Shown piece after piece: positions 1 through 6,080 of a stretch of DNA of 12,481 nucleotides. Within the stretch, counting starts at the first letter, position 1. Each line of letters starts with the position of its first letter. The notes under the pieces are model-generated. The model worked only from the letters and a program-made list of their open reading frames with translations, searched no databases and was not told the origin of the DNA. The stretch is from Coriobacteriales bacterium (GTDB lineage: Bacteria; Actinomycetota; Coriobacteriia; Coriobacteriales; JAEZZM01): contig JASBYZ010000038.1 in NCBI GenBank assembly GCA_029983705.1, positions 1 to 12,481 on the forward strand. Reading direction: 5' to 3'. Position numbers and translations under genes: made by a program.

Positions 1-26
1 GGGTTCGATCCCCCTAACCTCCACCA
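1..26 (+). tRNA. 3' end of a tRNA-like gene (tRNA-Ala or tmRNA), cut by the window edge
   Basis: The first 26 bases hold a T loop (TTCGATC, 4-10), the 3' T-stem strand CCCCT (11-15), the 3' acceptor strand AACCTCC (16-22), discriminator A (23) and encoded CCA (24-26). In tRNA numbering, base 70 is T and the discriminator is A73. If base 3, outside the window, is G, this gives the G3:U70 pair plus A73 read by alanyl-tRNA synthetase. That combination occurs in tRNA-Ala and in tmRNA (ssrA). The anticodon or the tmRNA body lies outside the window, so the two cannot be separated here. Confidence 0.85.
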
Positions 27-162
27 TCTTTTTATCATTAAAATACCAGTTAAAATACTATATATAAATAATAGCATCATTTAAGCTTTTTACTCGTGCC
101 GATATTTTATTAGCTAAAGTTCTGATTTTCAGGTGTTTAAGCATTTATTGCTGCCCGCTCAG

Positions 163-200
163 ATACAATTAAAACAAGTTGTATTAAGAGATACAAACTT
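163..200 (+). promoter_or_regulatory. Three alternating ATACAA / TTGTAT elements before the glyoxalase gene
   Basis: The hexamer ATACAA occurs at 163-168 and 191-196, with its inverse TTGTAT at 179-184 between them. The middle copy could pair with either neighbour (loops of 10 and 6 bases). The right-hand pairing extends to AAGTTGTAT (176-184) against ATACAAACTT (191-200) with one bulged A. TACAAT at 164-169 looks like a -10 box, but I see no good -35 at the right spacing. The block ends two bases before the ribosome binding site. The rest of the 27-217 gap shows nothing I can name. Confidence 0.35.
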
Positions 201-217
201 ATGGAGGGAGCTTGTAT

Positions 218-595
218 ATGGCAGGAAAATTTATCCATTACTGTATTCATGTGTTAGATAGAGATGCTTCAATTGAGTTTTACCGAGAGGCTTTAGGTTT
301 AGAGGTAGTAAGAGTTATGGAGGCTGAAGATAAAACTTGGTCTAACACGTATATGGCTACTAAAGCTGGAGAATTTGAAATAGAACTCACTTGGAATAAA
401 GGGCGCGTTGAGCCTTATGAAAATGGTGGAAAAGATCTTCATATTGCCTTTGAGGTTGAAGATTATGAAGAGTCACTGAGACACCATGAACAGATGGGCT
501 GTGTAGAGAAAGTTAATGATGCTATGGGAATTTATTTTATTAATGACCCAGATGGTATCAGAATAGAAATAGTTCCTGAAAAGTTTGATTACTAA
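218..595 (+). CDS. gloA: Lactoylglutathione lyase (glyoxalase I) / VOC-family metalloenzyme
   Basis: This 125-residue protein is a full-length vicinal-oxygen-chelate fold enzyme of the glyoxalase I type. That family isomerises the hemithioacetal of methylglyoxal and glutathione (or another thiol) to S-lactoylthiol in the cytosol. The four metal ligands of E. coli GlxI (H5, E56, H74, E122) have clear counterparts at H7, E56, H75 and E117, in the contexts FIHYC, EIELTWN, DLHIAF and RIEIV. DPDG (110-113) is the usual turn before the last ligand. The ATG at 218 is chosen because GGAGGG (203-208) lies nine bases upstream. A TTG two codons earlier would sit too close. A rubredoxin gene follows 20 bases later on the same strand. 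The fold and ligand set are firm. The thiol cofactor, and whether methylglyoxal is the true substrate, are inference, because many VOC proteins keep these ligands. Confidence 0.88.
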   Translation: MAGKFIHYCIHVLDRDASIEFYREALGLEVVRVMEAEDKTWSNTYMATKAGEFEIELTWNKGRVEPYENGGKDLHIAFEVEDYEESLRHHEQMGCVEKVNDAMGIYFINDPDGIRIEIVPEKFDY

Positions 596-615
596 TTAAG
601 GTTAAGGTATTTCCT

Positions 616-732
616 ATGAAACAATGGCAATGTATAATCTGCGGTTATATTTATGAGGGAGAAGAGCTTCCTGAAGACTATATCTGCCCTGTTTGCGGGG
701 CTGGAGCAGATCAATTTGAGTTGATGAATTAA
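616..732 (+). CDS. Mini-rubredoxin, 38 residues
   Basis: This short gene encodes 38 residues with two iron-binding cysteine pairs: CIICG at 6-10 and CPVCG at 24-28. The GYIYEGEE and GAxxxxFE surroundings are rubredoxin hallmarks. The protein should bind one Fe(Cys)4 centre and act as a cytosolic one-electron carrier, typically in oxygen or peroxide detoxification in anaerobes. It is shorter than classical rubredoxin (about 52 residues). The segment between the cysteine knuckles is cut down, as in the rubredoxin domain at the end of rubrerythrin, but no rubrerythrin or other redox partner is fused or adjacent. A tandem TTAAGGTTAAGG (596-607) supplies AAGG eight bases before the ATG. It sits 20 bases after the glyoxalase gene and 10 before the J-domain gene, so co-transcription is likely. 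Confidence 0.88.
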   Translation: MKQWQCIICGYIYEGEELPEDYICPVCGAGADQFELMN

Positions 733-742
733 TTTATTAAGC

Positions 743-1297
743 ATGAATTATATAGAGGCATTACATATACTCGGTTTAAGTGAAGGTGCATCTGAGCAAG
801 AAATTAAATCCTCTTATAGAGAGCTTGCTCAGATTATGCATCCAGATAGATTTAATCACAATGAAAAGCTTGCACAAAAGGCAAGTGAGCAGTTTAAACT
901 TATCACCCAAGCTAAAGAGTTTTTATTACATAATAAGCAAGCTGCCCAAAACTATCAGCAGCAAGCAAGCTCAAATCCGCATGTTGATTCTAAGCTTTCC
1001 CAACTTCAGATACGTTATAACGCTGCAGAAACTGCACGTCTTACCCTTATATCTTATGAGGATGCTGAAGCTGATCGCTTAAAAACATATGGATTACTTA
1101 CAATTTCAGGCCTTCTTATAACTTTTGCAGGTAGAAGGTTTCCTTTATTTGCAGCACTTGCTTCATCTATGTTTATAATAGGTTTAATCGGCATAATCCG
1201 TGCAAGCATGCAAAGACGTGAGCTTAAAGAACAAATACAAGCATTAGAAGATGAAAAAAAGAAGATAATGCAAGAACTAACACAAGAAAAAGCCTGA
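743..1297 (+). CDS. Membrane-anchored J-domain (DnaJ-like, type III) protein
   Basis: The 184-residue protein starts with a J-domain (about 1-65) containing the obligatory HPD at 33-35, which stimulates the ATPase of an Hsp70 partner. A polar, helical linker (70-112) follows. Two closely spaced hydrophobic segments (about 115-129 and 133-153) are separated by a short RRF turn and suggest a membrane hairpin. The end (155-184) is a charged helix, probably coiled coil. There is no G/F-rich region or zinc finger, so this is not the general chaperone DnaJ. It more likely recruits DnaK to the membrane or to a specific client. No convincing Shine-Dalgarno sequence precedes the ATG, and the gene begins 10 bases after the rubredoxin stop, so translational coupling is possible. 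The downstream unknown gene begins nine bases after its stop and may encode a partner. Confidence 0.85.
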   Translation: MNYIEALHILGLSEGASEQEIKSSYRELAQIMHPDRFNHNEKLAQKASEQFKLITQAKEFLLHNKQAAQNYQQQASSNPHVDSKLSQLQIRYNAAETARLTLISYEDAEADRLKTYGLLTISGLLITFAGRRFPLFAALASSMFIIGLIGIIRASMQRRELKEQIQALEDEKKKIMQELTQEKA

Positions 1298-1306
1298 GGT
1301 GCCTCA

Positions 1307-1762
1307 ATGTCTCATAAGCGTTCAGCTAAACCAGATAAAATTTCACATCAGCTTGACTCACTTGCTTCCTCAACTTTTGAAGAAAGTTTTAATGAGCTTG
1401 CAGAGCATAAAGAGCTTTGGCCAATGCTTGCAGTTGAGGATGAACACGGTAATAGAGAGCTCGTAAGCTTTACAGAGGATGATAAAGACCAGTGCCTCCA
1501 AGGAGCGCGAGCATACCTTCAAATGTCAGCCCAAAAAGGTATTGGTTCTGTGAAAAAACCTATACGATATGCAATTGGCTATGATGCTCTTGTACAAGAT
1601 GAGCAGGATAAAAAATTAAAACCTGCCGTTGTTGTAGAATTTGGTGAAGCTGGTAGTAAACATGCGTATTCTGGGTATTCCTTTTACCAACACGGTAAAA
1701 CTCCAGAGGATTTCTTGTGGACAGAACCGCAAGCTGCTGGAATTGAAGATCTATTAATTTAA
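1307..1762 (+). CDS. Unrecognised 151-residue soluble protein
   Basis: I do not recognise this family. The protein has a polar, probably helical N-terminal half (1-80) and a mixed, beta-looking C-terminal half with strands around RYAIGYDAL, KPAVVVEFGEAG and AYSGYSFYQ, ending in an aromatic FLWTEP motif. There is no signal peptide, membrane segment, cysteine or obvious catalytic triad, and it is mildly acidic at the end. GAGG at 1296-1299, overlapping the stop of the J-domain gene, lies seven bases before the ATG, so its translation is probably coupled to that gene. The tight spacing suggests a shared role with the J-domain protein, but nothing in the sequence states what it is. The typA gene follows after 56 bases. 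Confidence 0.8.
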   Translation: MSHKRSAKPDKISHQLDSLASSTFEESFNELAEHKELWPMLAVEDEHGNRELVSFTEDDKDQCLQGARAYLQMSAQKGIGSVKKPIRYAIGYDALVQDEQDKKLKPAVVVEFGEAGSKHAYSGYSFYQHGKTPEDFLWTEPQAAGIEDLLI

Positions 1763-1818
1763 AATATATTCGCTTAACTATCAAATAAATAATTGTTATT
1801 AGGAGATTAGCTAGTTTT

Positions 1819-3630
1819 ATGCGCCAGGAGAACTTACGTAATATTGCGATTATCGCCCATGTTGACCACGGCAAAACTACCATGGTTGACTCTCTACTAA
1901 AGGCGGCAGGAGCATTTAGAGAAAACCAACAAGTAGAAGAGCGTGTACTCGACTCAAATGATCAAGAGCGTGAGCGCGGCATTACTATTTTGGCTAAAAA
2001 CTTCTCAATTAATTACAAAGATGTAAAAATCAATGTGATTGATACTCCTGGTCACGCTGATTTTGGTGGAGAAGTTGAGCGTGTGTTAAAAATGGCAGAC
2101 GGAGCACTTTTAATTGTTGATGCCTTTGAAGGCCCTATGCCTCAAACACGCTTTGTGCTCAAACATGCAATCGCTTTAGATTTAAAAATTATGCTTGTTA
2201 TCAACAAGATTGATAGACCAGGTGCTAGACCTGATGAGGTTTTAGACCAAGTATTTGACCTCATGGTTGAACTTGATGCATCTGATGAGCAGCTTGATTT
2301 TCCAATCATTTATGCTTCAGGTGTTAATGGTTATGCTCGTTATGAGTATGATGACGGCAATATGGATATGTATCCTCTACTTGACTCAATTCTTGAGCAT
2401 ATCCCAGCTCCAGATGTAGATCCTGAAGGTCCTGTGGCGCTGCAAGTTTGCACTGTGGATCACTCAAACTTTGTAGGTCGTATTGGTATTGGACGTCTGT
2501 ACTCAGGCACACTTAATACAGGTGACCCAATTTTAGTAATTCATTCTGACGGTTCTCGATATAATGCAAATGTTAAACAGCTCTATACCTTTGAAAGTCT
2601 TGGACGTGTAGAGGCAGATTCTGCGAGCGCCGGAGATATTGTTGCGGTTGTTGGTGTTGAAGATGCAGATATTGGAGATATGTTTACCTCTCGTGAAAAT
2701 CCAGTTGAACTTGATCCAATTAAGATTGAGCAACCTACCTTATCGGTAGTATTTGAGGCATCTACCTCACCTCTTGTTGGTAGAGATGGCGATATTGTTG
2801 GTGCTCGCCAACTTAAAGAGCGCCTTTTAAGAGAAGCTGAATCAAACATTTCAATGCGCATTACTGAGCTTGAAGATAAAAGTGGTATTGGGGTTTCAGG
2901 CCGCGGTATCTTACACCTTTCAGTATTAATGGAAACTATGCGCCGTGAAGGTTATGAATTTCAAGTTGGACGCCCTCGCGTTATTTTTTCAACTGATGAA
3001 AATGGCAATAAGCAAGAGCCAATTGAGCAGGCTGTTGTAGAAGTTCCACAGCTATACGCTGGTAAAATTATTGAGGTATTTGGAACTGCTGGTGGAGAGA
3101 TGGTAGATATGTCTCAAAGAGATGACCACACCCACCTTGAGTTTAGAATTCCAACCAGAGGTATGATGGGACTAAGAACCCGCGTATTAAACGTATCTCA
3201 TGGTGAAGCTATTATGTTCCACAATTTCTATGATTACGGTCCATATCGTGGAGATATTGGTGGTCGTCAAAACGGTGCGATGATTTCTATGACTACCGAT
3301 AAATCAGTAGCCTATGCACTTGATACCCTTCAAACTCGCGGAACTATGTTTATAGGTCCTGGTGAGGAATGTTATGAGGGAATGATTGTTGGTGAGGCTA
3401 ATCGTGAAGGTGACTTGGTAGTAAACATAGCTAAGTCTAAAAACCTAACCAACACTCGTGCTGCTTCAGCTGATAAGGGTATTATCTTAACTCCACCAGT
3501 TAAATTTACCTTAGAGGAGTCCTTAGAGTATATCGAAGACGATGAGTTGGTTGAGATTACCCCAAATCATATTCGTCTGCGTAAACGTCTTCTCTCAGCA
3601 CTTGAGCGTAAAAAAGCTAAGAACAAATAG
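1819..3630 (+). CDS. typA: Ribosome-associated translational GTPase TypA/BipA
   Basis: At 603 residues the protein has the family's usual length and begins in the expected way. The G domain shows G1 HVDHGKTT (14-21), G2 RERGITI (51-57), G3 DTPGH (75-79), G4 NKID (129-132) and a G5-like ASG (166-168). The beta-barrel domain II, the two EF-G-like alpha/beta domains and the BipA-specific C-terminal domain (with RGMMGLRTR and GDIGGRQNGAM) follow without gaps. TypA binds 70S ribosomes like EF-G and LepA, and it supports 50S assembly and growth under cold or other stress. AGGAG at 1801-1805 is the best ribosome binding site but lies 13 bases from the ATG, longer than usual. I see no hairpin terminator after the stop. 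It may be read from the upstream cluster or from its own promoter in the 56-base gap. Confidence 0.97.
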   Translation: MRQENLRNIAIIAHVDHGKTTMVDSLLKAAGAFRENQQVEERVLDSNDQERERGITILAKNFSINYKDVKINVIDTPGHADFGGEVERVLKMADGALLIVDAFEGPMPQTRFVLKHAIALDLKIMLVINKIDRPGARPDEVLDQVFDLMVELDASDEQLDFPIIYASGVNGYARYEYDDGNMDMYPLLDSILEHIPAPDVDPEGPVALQVCTVDHSNFVGRIGIGRLYSGTLNTGDPILVIHSDGSRYNANVKQLYTFESLGRVEADSASAGDIVAVVGVEDADIGDMFTSRENPVELDPIKIEQPTLSVVFEASTSPLVGRDGDIVGARQLKERLLREAESNISMRITELEDKSGIGVSGRGILHLSVLMETMRREGYEFQVGRPRVIFSTDENGNKQEPIEQAVVEVPQLYAGKIIEVFGTAGGEMVDMSQRDDHTHLEFRIPTRGMMGLRTRVLNVSHGEAIMFHNFYDYGPYRGDIGGRQNGAMISMTTDKSVAYALDTLQTRGTMFIGPGEECYEGMIVGEANREGDLVVNIAKSKNLTNTRAASADKGIILTPPVKFTLEESLEYIEDDELVEITPNHIRLRKRLLSALERKKAKNK

Positions 3631-3754
3631 CATGAGTTATGTGCTTATATTGCAGGATTAAAGAATCATAAAACCTCGTGTAGATATTCACTGTTCTGTC
3701 ATATAAGTTCGCAAAAATATAGAAAAGTATTGGCATTATTTGTTTAGGATAGTA
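3631..3754 (+). other. Intergenic gap between typA and the foldase gene
   Basis: This gap of 124 bases is AT-rich and holds no reading frame I would call. I find no GC-rich hairpin with a T tract, so a typA terminator is not visible. Several weak -10-like strings occur (for example TATAGA near 3718-3723) but none has a convincing -35 partner. AGGA at 3746-3749, five bases before the ATG, is the ribosome binding site of the next gene. Confidence 0.5.
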
Positions 3755-4753
3755 ATGAACAAAACTCCACTTGTCATCATTAGTTTTCTATGTTTAATCA
3801 CACTTGGAATCGCTGCATGTTCAAAAGCAGATACAAACACTATTGAGCATGCAGTACCAGAAAAAACCATTATCACAGTCAACGGTAATAAAATAACCAA
3901 CCATGATATCGATCAGCAAATCAATGTAATTAAAAGCCAATATCACATCAAAGATTCTGAACACTGGAATACCTTTCTAAAAGAACAAGGTATGACAGAT
4001 CAAGATTTTACTAATCAAATTGAAGATAAGCTTATTAATTTAGAGCTTATTAAAGACGCTGCAGCAAAAGAAAACATCACCGTTGATGAAGAAGAGCTTG
4101 ATAGACAAATTAAAAAGCTTAAAGAAAACTATCCTAATAAAAGCTCTTGGCATAACGCCCTTATCGCCAGTGGATATACAGAAAAATCTTATAGAGACGC
4201 AGTGAGATTAGGAATTTTAAGCCAAAAGCTTCATCAAAAAATTGCCGATAAGGTCAGTCCAAATGAAGATGAAAAACATCAATTTTGTGAGACAATAGCT
4301 TCCAATTTTTCAGGCAGAAAATCTTCCCATATGCTCTTTAACATAAATGATCTTGATACCGCACAAAAAGTAGCTCAAAAGCTTAAAGATGGAGAAGACT
4401 TTGCAGAACTTGCTAAACAGTATTCACTTGATGGTTCTGCAGCTGATGGTGGCAACGTTGGTTGGGATTTTCTGGCAAACTTTGTACCTGAGTATCAAAA
4501 TGCTTTAAACAAATTACATAAAGGCGAAGTATCTCCAATTGTAAAATCTCAATTTGGCTACCATATTATCAAGTGCACAGATACCTTTAACCTCGATAAA
4601 AAAGAACATATTGCCTACGAGGATATACCTCAAGACGTACTAGACTCCATTATGCTGCTTATGATGAACCAGCTTTCAGGACAAAAATACAGTGCTTATT
4701 TAGATGAGCTTAAGCAAGAAGCTGATATTGAGTATCTAGATACTCAAAACTAG
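3755..4753 (+). CDS. Parvulin-type peptidyl-prolyl isomerase lipoprotein (PrsA/SurA-like foldase)
   Basis: The 332-residue protein starts with a lipoprotein signal peptide: MNKT, a hydrophobic core (5-18) and the lipobox IAAC with the lipidated cysteine at 22. Residues about 38-165 form a SurA/PrsA-like N-terminal chaperone domain, starting with the typical VNGNKIT segment. A single rotamase (PPIC) domain spans about 188-275, with SHML, GEDFAELAKQYS, GGNVGW and FGYHIIK motifs, followed by a C-terminal helical arm. It should sit outside the cytoplasmic membrane and help fold exported proteins. The ATG at 3755 is preferred over the TTG five codons upstream because it has AGGA at the right distance and gives a proper signal peptide. 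Its stop codon overlaps that of the opposing channel gene. PrsA is the nearest named family, but I leave the symbol open. Confidence 0.92.
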   Translation: MNKTPLVIISFLCLITLGIAACSKADTNTIEHAVPEKTIITVNGNKITNHDIDQQINVIKSQYHIKDSEHWNTFLKEQGMTDQDFTNQIEDKLINLELIKDAAAKENITVDEEELDRQIKKLKENYPNKSSWHNALIASGYTEKSYRDAVRLGILSQKLHQKIADKVSPNEDEKHQFCETIASNFSGRKSSHMLFNINDLDTAQKVAQKLKDGEDFAELAKQYSLDGSAADGGNVGWDFLANFVPEYQNALNKLHKGEVSPIVKSQFGYHIIKCTDTFNLDKKEHIAYEDIPQDVLDSIMLLMMNQLSGQKYSAYLDELKQEADIEYLDTQN

Positions 4754-5694
4754 TCCTCATCATCCTCAGATGAATCAAGTTCGGTGAGGGTGGTATCTGC
4801 AATTTCATGAACTACCAATACCGCGTTCTTATCAAATACTAATAGGTCTGCAGGGTTTGCATGGTAGATTTCACGAGCTTCTGCAGTAGTTTCTGCTAAA
4901 TCTTGAGAACCGTCTTCGTACCTAAAAATACGTTTAATAGGTTTAAGTACGTGCTCAGAGTAGTCAACTGGATCTTGAGTTCTCCAGTTAAAGATTATTG
5001 AAAAACCTCTTAAGCCAATGGTGGTAAGCACACAGCACACTACAGCAAATATCTTAACAACATGTAGCTCAATTAAGCCAACATAGACAACCGCACCTGC
5101 TAAAGCAGCAATTGCGTTAAAATTTCCAGCCTTAAACATCGATGGAGTATCATCAAGTGAAATGTCGCGTAGATATCCTCCACCAACACTGGTAATAAAG
5201 CCTAATATCATACAAGAAATAGGGGCATAACCTGCAGCTACAGCTTTTTCTGCACCAAGAAAGGCAAAGAGAGCCATGGAGGTGGTATCTATCATTTGTA
5301 AGGGTTTATCCACTAAGGTAACTAAAGATCTAAAGTAATAGGTTAAGACACCAAAAAGCAAACCCATTACCACAGCACTTGGCGTATCTAAAAAATATAC
5401 TGATGTAGAAGGTATTAAAATATCACGAATAATACCTCCGCCAAAACCATTGATGAGCGATAAGGTCATAGCGCCCATAATATCTAATTTCTTATCAAAG
5501 GCAGCTGAAGCACCATACATACAACCGGTAATTACCGCCAAATACTCTAAGACTTGAGGCACGTTTACGTAGGTTGAATTAATAGGACTGGTAGTAATAA
5601 CATTGGACATGAGGCCATTAACAATGCTTGAGCTATCTACACTCATAAGGCTTGATATAATTATTGAAATATAAGATAAAAAGGCCTCGACCAC
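4750..5694 (-). CDS. TRIC-family (YicG/UPF0126) cation channel
   Basis: This 314-residue membrane protein has the two inverted repeat halves of prokaryotic TRIC channels. Each carries the hallmark glycine-rich kink, GGGIIRD at 85-91 and GGGYLRD at 171-177, with about seven hydrophobic helices between residues 48 and 235. TRIC proteins form homotrimers that conduct monovalent cations, mainly K+. Two parts are unusual. An N-terminal extension of about 45 residues precedes the first canonical helix and is itself partly hydrophobic. A soluble, acidic C-terminal tail of about 75 residues ends SSEDDED. The start is a GTG directly after an in-frame stop, with GGGGTGAG just upstream. Internal ATGs (residues 17 and 29) lack a ribosome binding site. 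A promoter-like pair lies upstream at 5740-5769. Confidence 0.9.
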   Translation of the reverse strand: MVEAFLSYISIIISSLMSVDSSSIVNGLMSNVITTSPINSTYVNVPQVLEYLAVITGCMYGASAAFDKKLDIMGAMTLSLINGFGGGIIRDILIPSTSVYFLDTPSAVVMGLLFGVLTYYFRSLVTLVDKPLQMIDTTSMALFAFLGAEKAVAAGYAPISCMILGFITSVGGGYLRDISLDDTPSMFKAGNFNAIAALAGAVVYVGLIELHVVKIFAVVCCVLTTIGLRGFSIIFNWRTQDPVDYSEHVLKPIKRIFRYEDGSQDLAETTAEAREIYHANPADLLVFDKNAVLVVHEIADTTLTELDSSEDDED

Positions 5695-5739
5695 TGCTCA
5701 CCCCAAATACGCATGATTCCCTTATATAGTAGTCCTTAT

Positions 5740-5769
5740 ATGATATCTGATTGCTGGACTTCCTGTGAA
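5740..5769 (-). promoter_or_regulatory. Likely sigma-A promoter of the TRIC channel gene
   Basis: Read on the minus strand, TTCACA (5769-5764) and TATCAT (5745-5740) each match the -35 and -10 consensus at five of six positions, with an 18-base spacer. Transcription would begin near 5733, giving a leader of about 40 bases before the GTG. CCTTATAT occurs twice nearby (plus-strand 5720-5727 and 5734-5741). Confidence 0.55.
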
Positions 5770-5784
5770 AGGGTATGATATTTC

Positions 5785-5809
5785 TCTTAAATTATTACCT
5801 AATTTAAGA
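5785..5809. repeat. Perfect 10-base inverted repeat in the divergent promoter region
   Basis: TCTTAAATTA (5785-5794) and TAATTTAAGA (5800-5809) are exact inverse complements separated by TTACC. The repeat lies between the minus-strand -35 of the channel gene and the plus-strand -10 of the tRNA/aro operon, and overlaps the latter's -35. Its position suits an operator for a dimeric regulator. An RNA hairpin role is unlikely because it precedes both predicted transcription starts. Confidence 0.5.
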
Positions 5810-5822
5810 AATACGTTATACT
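5795..5822 (+). promoter_or_regulatory. Probable promoter of the tRNA-Ser/aro operon
   Basis: TATACT at 5817-5822 matches the -10 consensus at five of six positions. The best -35 is a weak TTACCT (5795-5800) with a 16-base spacer. Transcription would start near 5829, about 15 bases before the mature end of the first tRNA. No other strong promoter is visible between here and aroK. Confidence 0.5.
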
Positions 5823-5843
5823 AATCGCCAGAGTTTTTATTAT

Positions 5844-5937
5844 GGAGCGCTGTCCGAGTTGGCTGAAGGAGCACGATTGGAAATCGTGTAAACGGTGTTG
5901 AGCCGTTTCTGGGGTTCAAATCCCCAGCGCTCCGCCA
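5844..5937 (+). tRNA. tRNA-Ser (anticodon GGA)
   Basis: The acceptor stem GGAGCGC (5844-5850) pairs with GCGCTCC (5927-5933), followed by discriminator G and encoded CCA (5935-5937). The anticodon stem CACGA/TCGTG closes the loop TTGGAAA, giving anticodon GGA, which reads UCC and UCU. A long variable arm (AACGG/CCGTT) and the 94-base length are those of a class II serine tRNA. The T loop is TTCAAAT. Confidence 0.96.
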
Positions 5938-5979
5938 GTATCATTCAATAATCATTTTTTAGATATATCTTAGTAATAA

Positions 5980-6072
5980 GGAGGAATGGCAGAGTGGTTG
6001 AATGCGGCGGTCTCGAAAACCGTTTAACTTTAAATGAAAGTTACGAGGGTTCGAATCCCTCTTCCTCCGCCA
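5980..6072 (+). tRNA. tRNA-Ser (anticodon CGA)
   Basis: The acceptor stem GGAGGAA (5980-5986) pairs with TTCCTCC (6062-6068), with discriminator G (6069) and encoded CCA (6070-6072). The anticodon loop CTCGAAA gives CGA, which reads UCG. The variable arm (AACTTT/AAAGTT) and 93-base length are typical of serine. It lies 42 bases after the first tRNA-Ser, with no terminator or strong promoter between them, and only eight bases before the likely aroK start. Confidence 0.96.
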
Positions 6073-6080
6073 GACAACGT

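Noticed and set aside
1560..1883. Minus-strand frame across the unknown gene and typA start
   Set aside because: It overlaps two well-supported plus-strand genes and its translation has no recognisable protein features.
3694..3723. Possible promoter TTCTGT-N18-TATAGA before the foldase gene
   Set aside because: The -35 match is poor and other AT-rich alternatives are equally good, so I do not call it.
5961..5970. Palindrome AGATATATCT between the two tRNA-Ser genes
   Set aside because: Short AT-only-like palindromes are expected in this base composition, and no matching half-sites or promoter fit it.
5844..6072. Tandem tRNA genes as an integration site for a mobile element
   Set aside because: No integrase, transposase or repeated tRNA 3' fragment is present, and core aromatic genes follow directly.
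5994..6080. Extension of aroK into the tRNA-Ser gene from GTG 5994
   Set aside because: The added 29 residues are a translation of the tRNA itself, and shikimate kinases normally begin just before the Walker A motif, as GTG 6081 gives.
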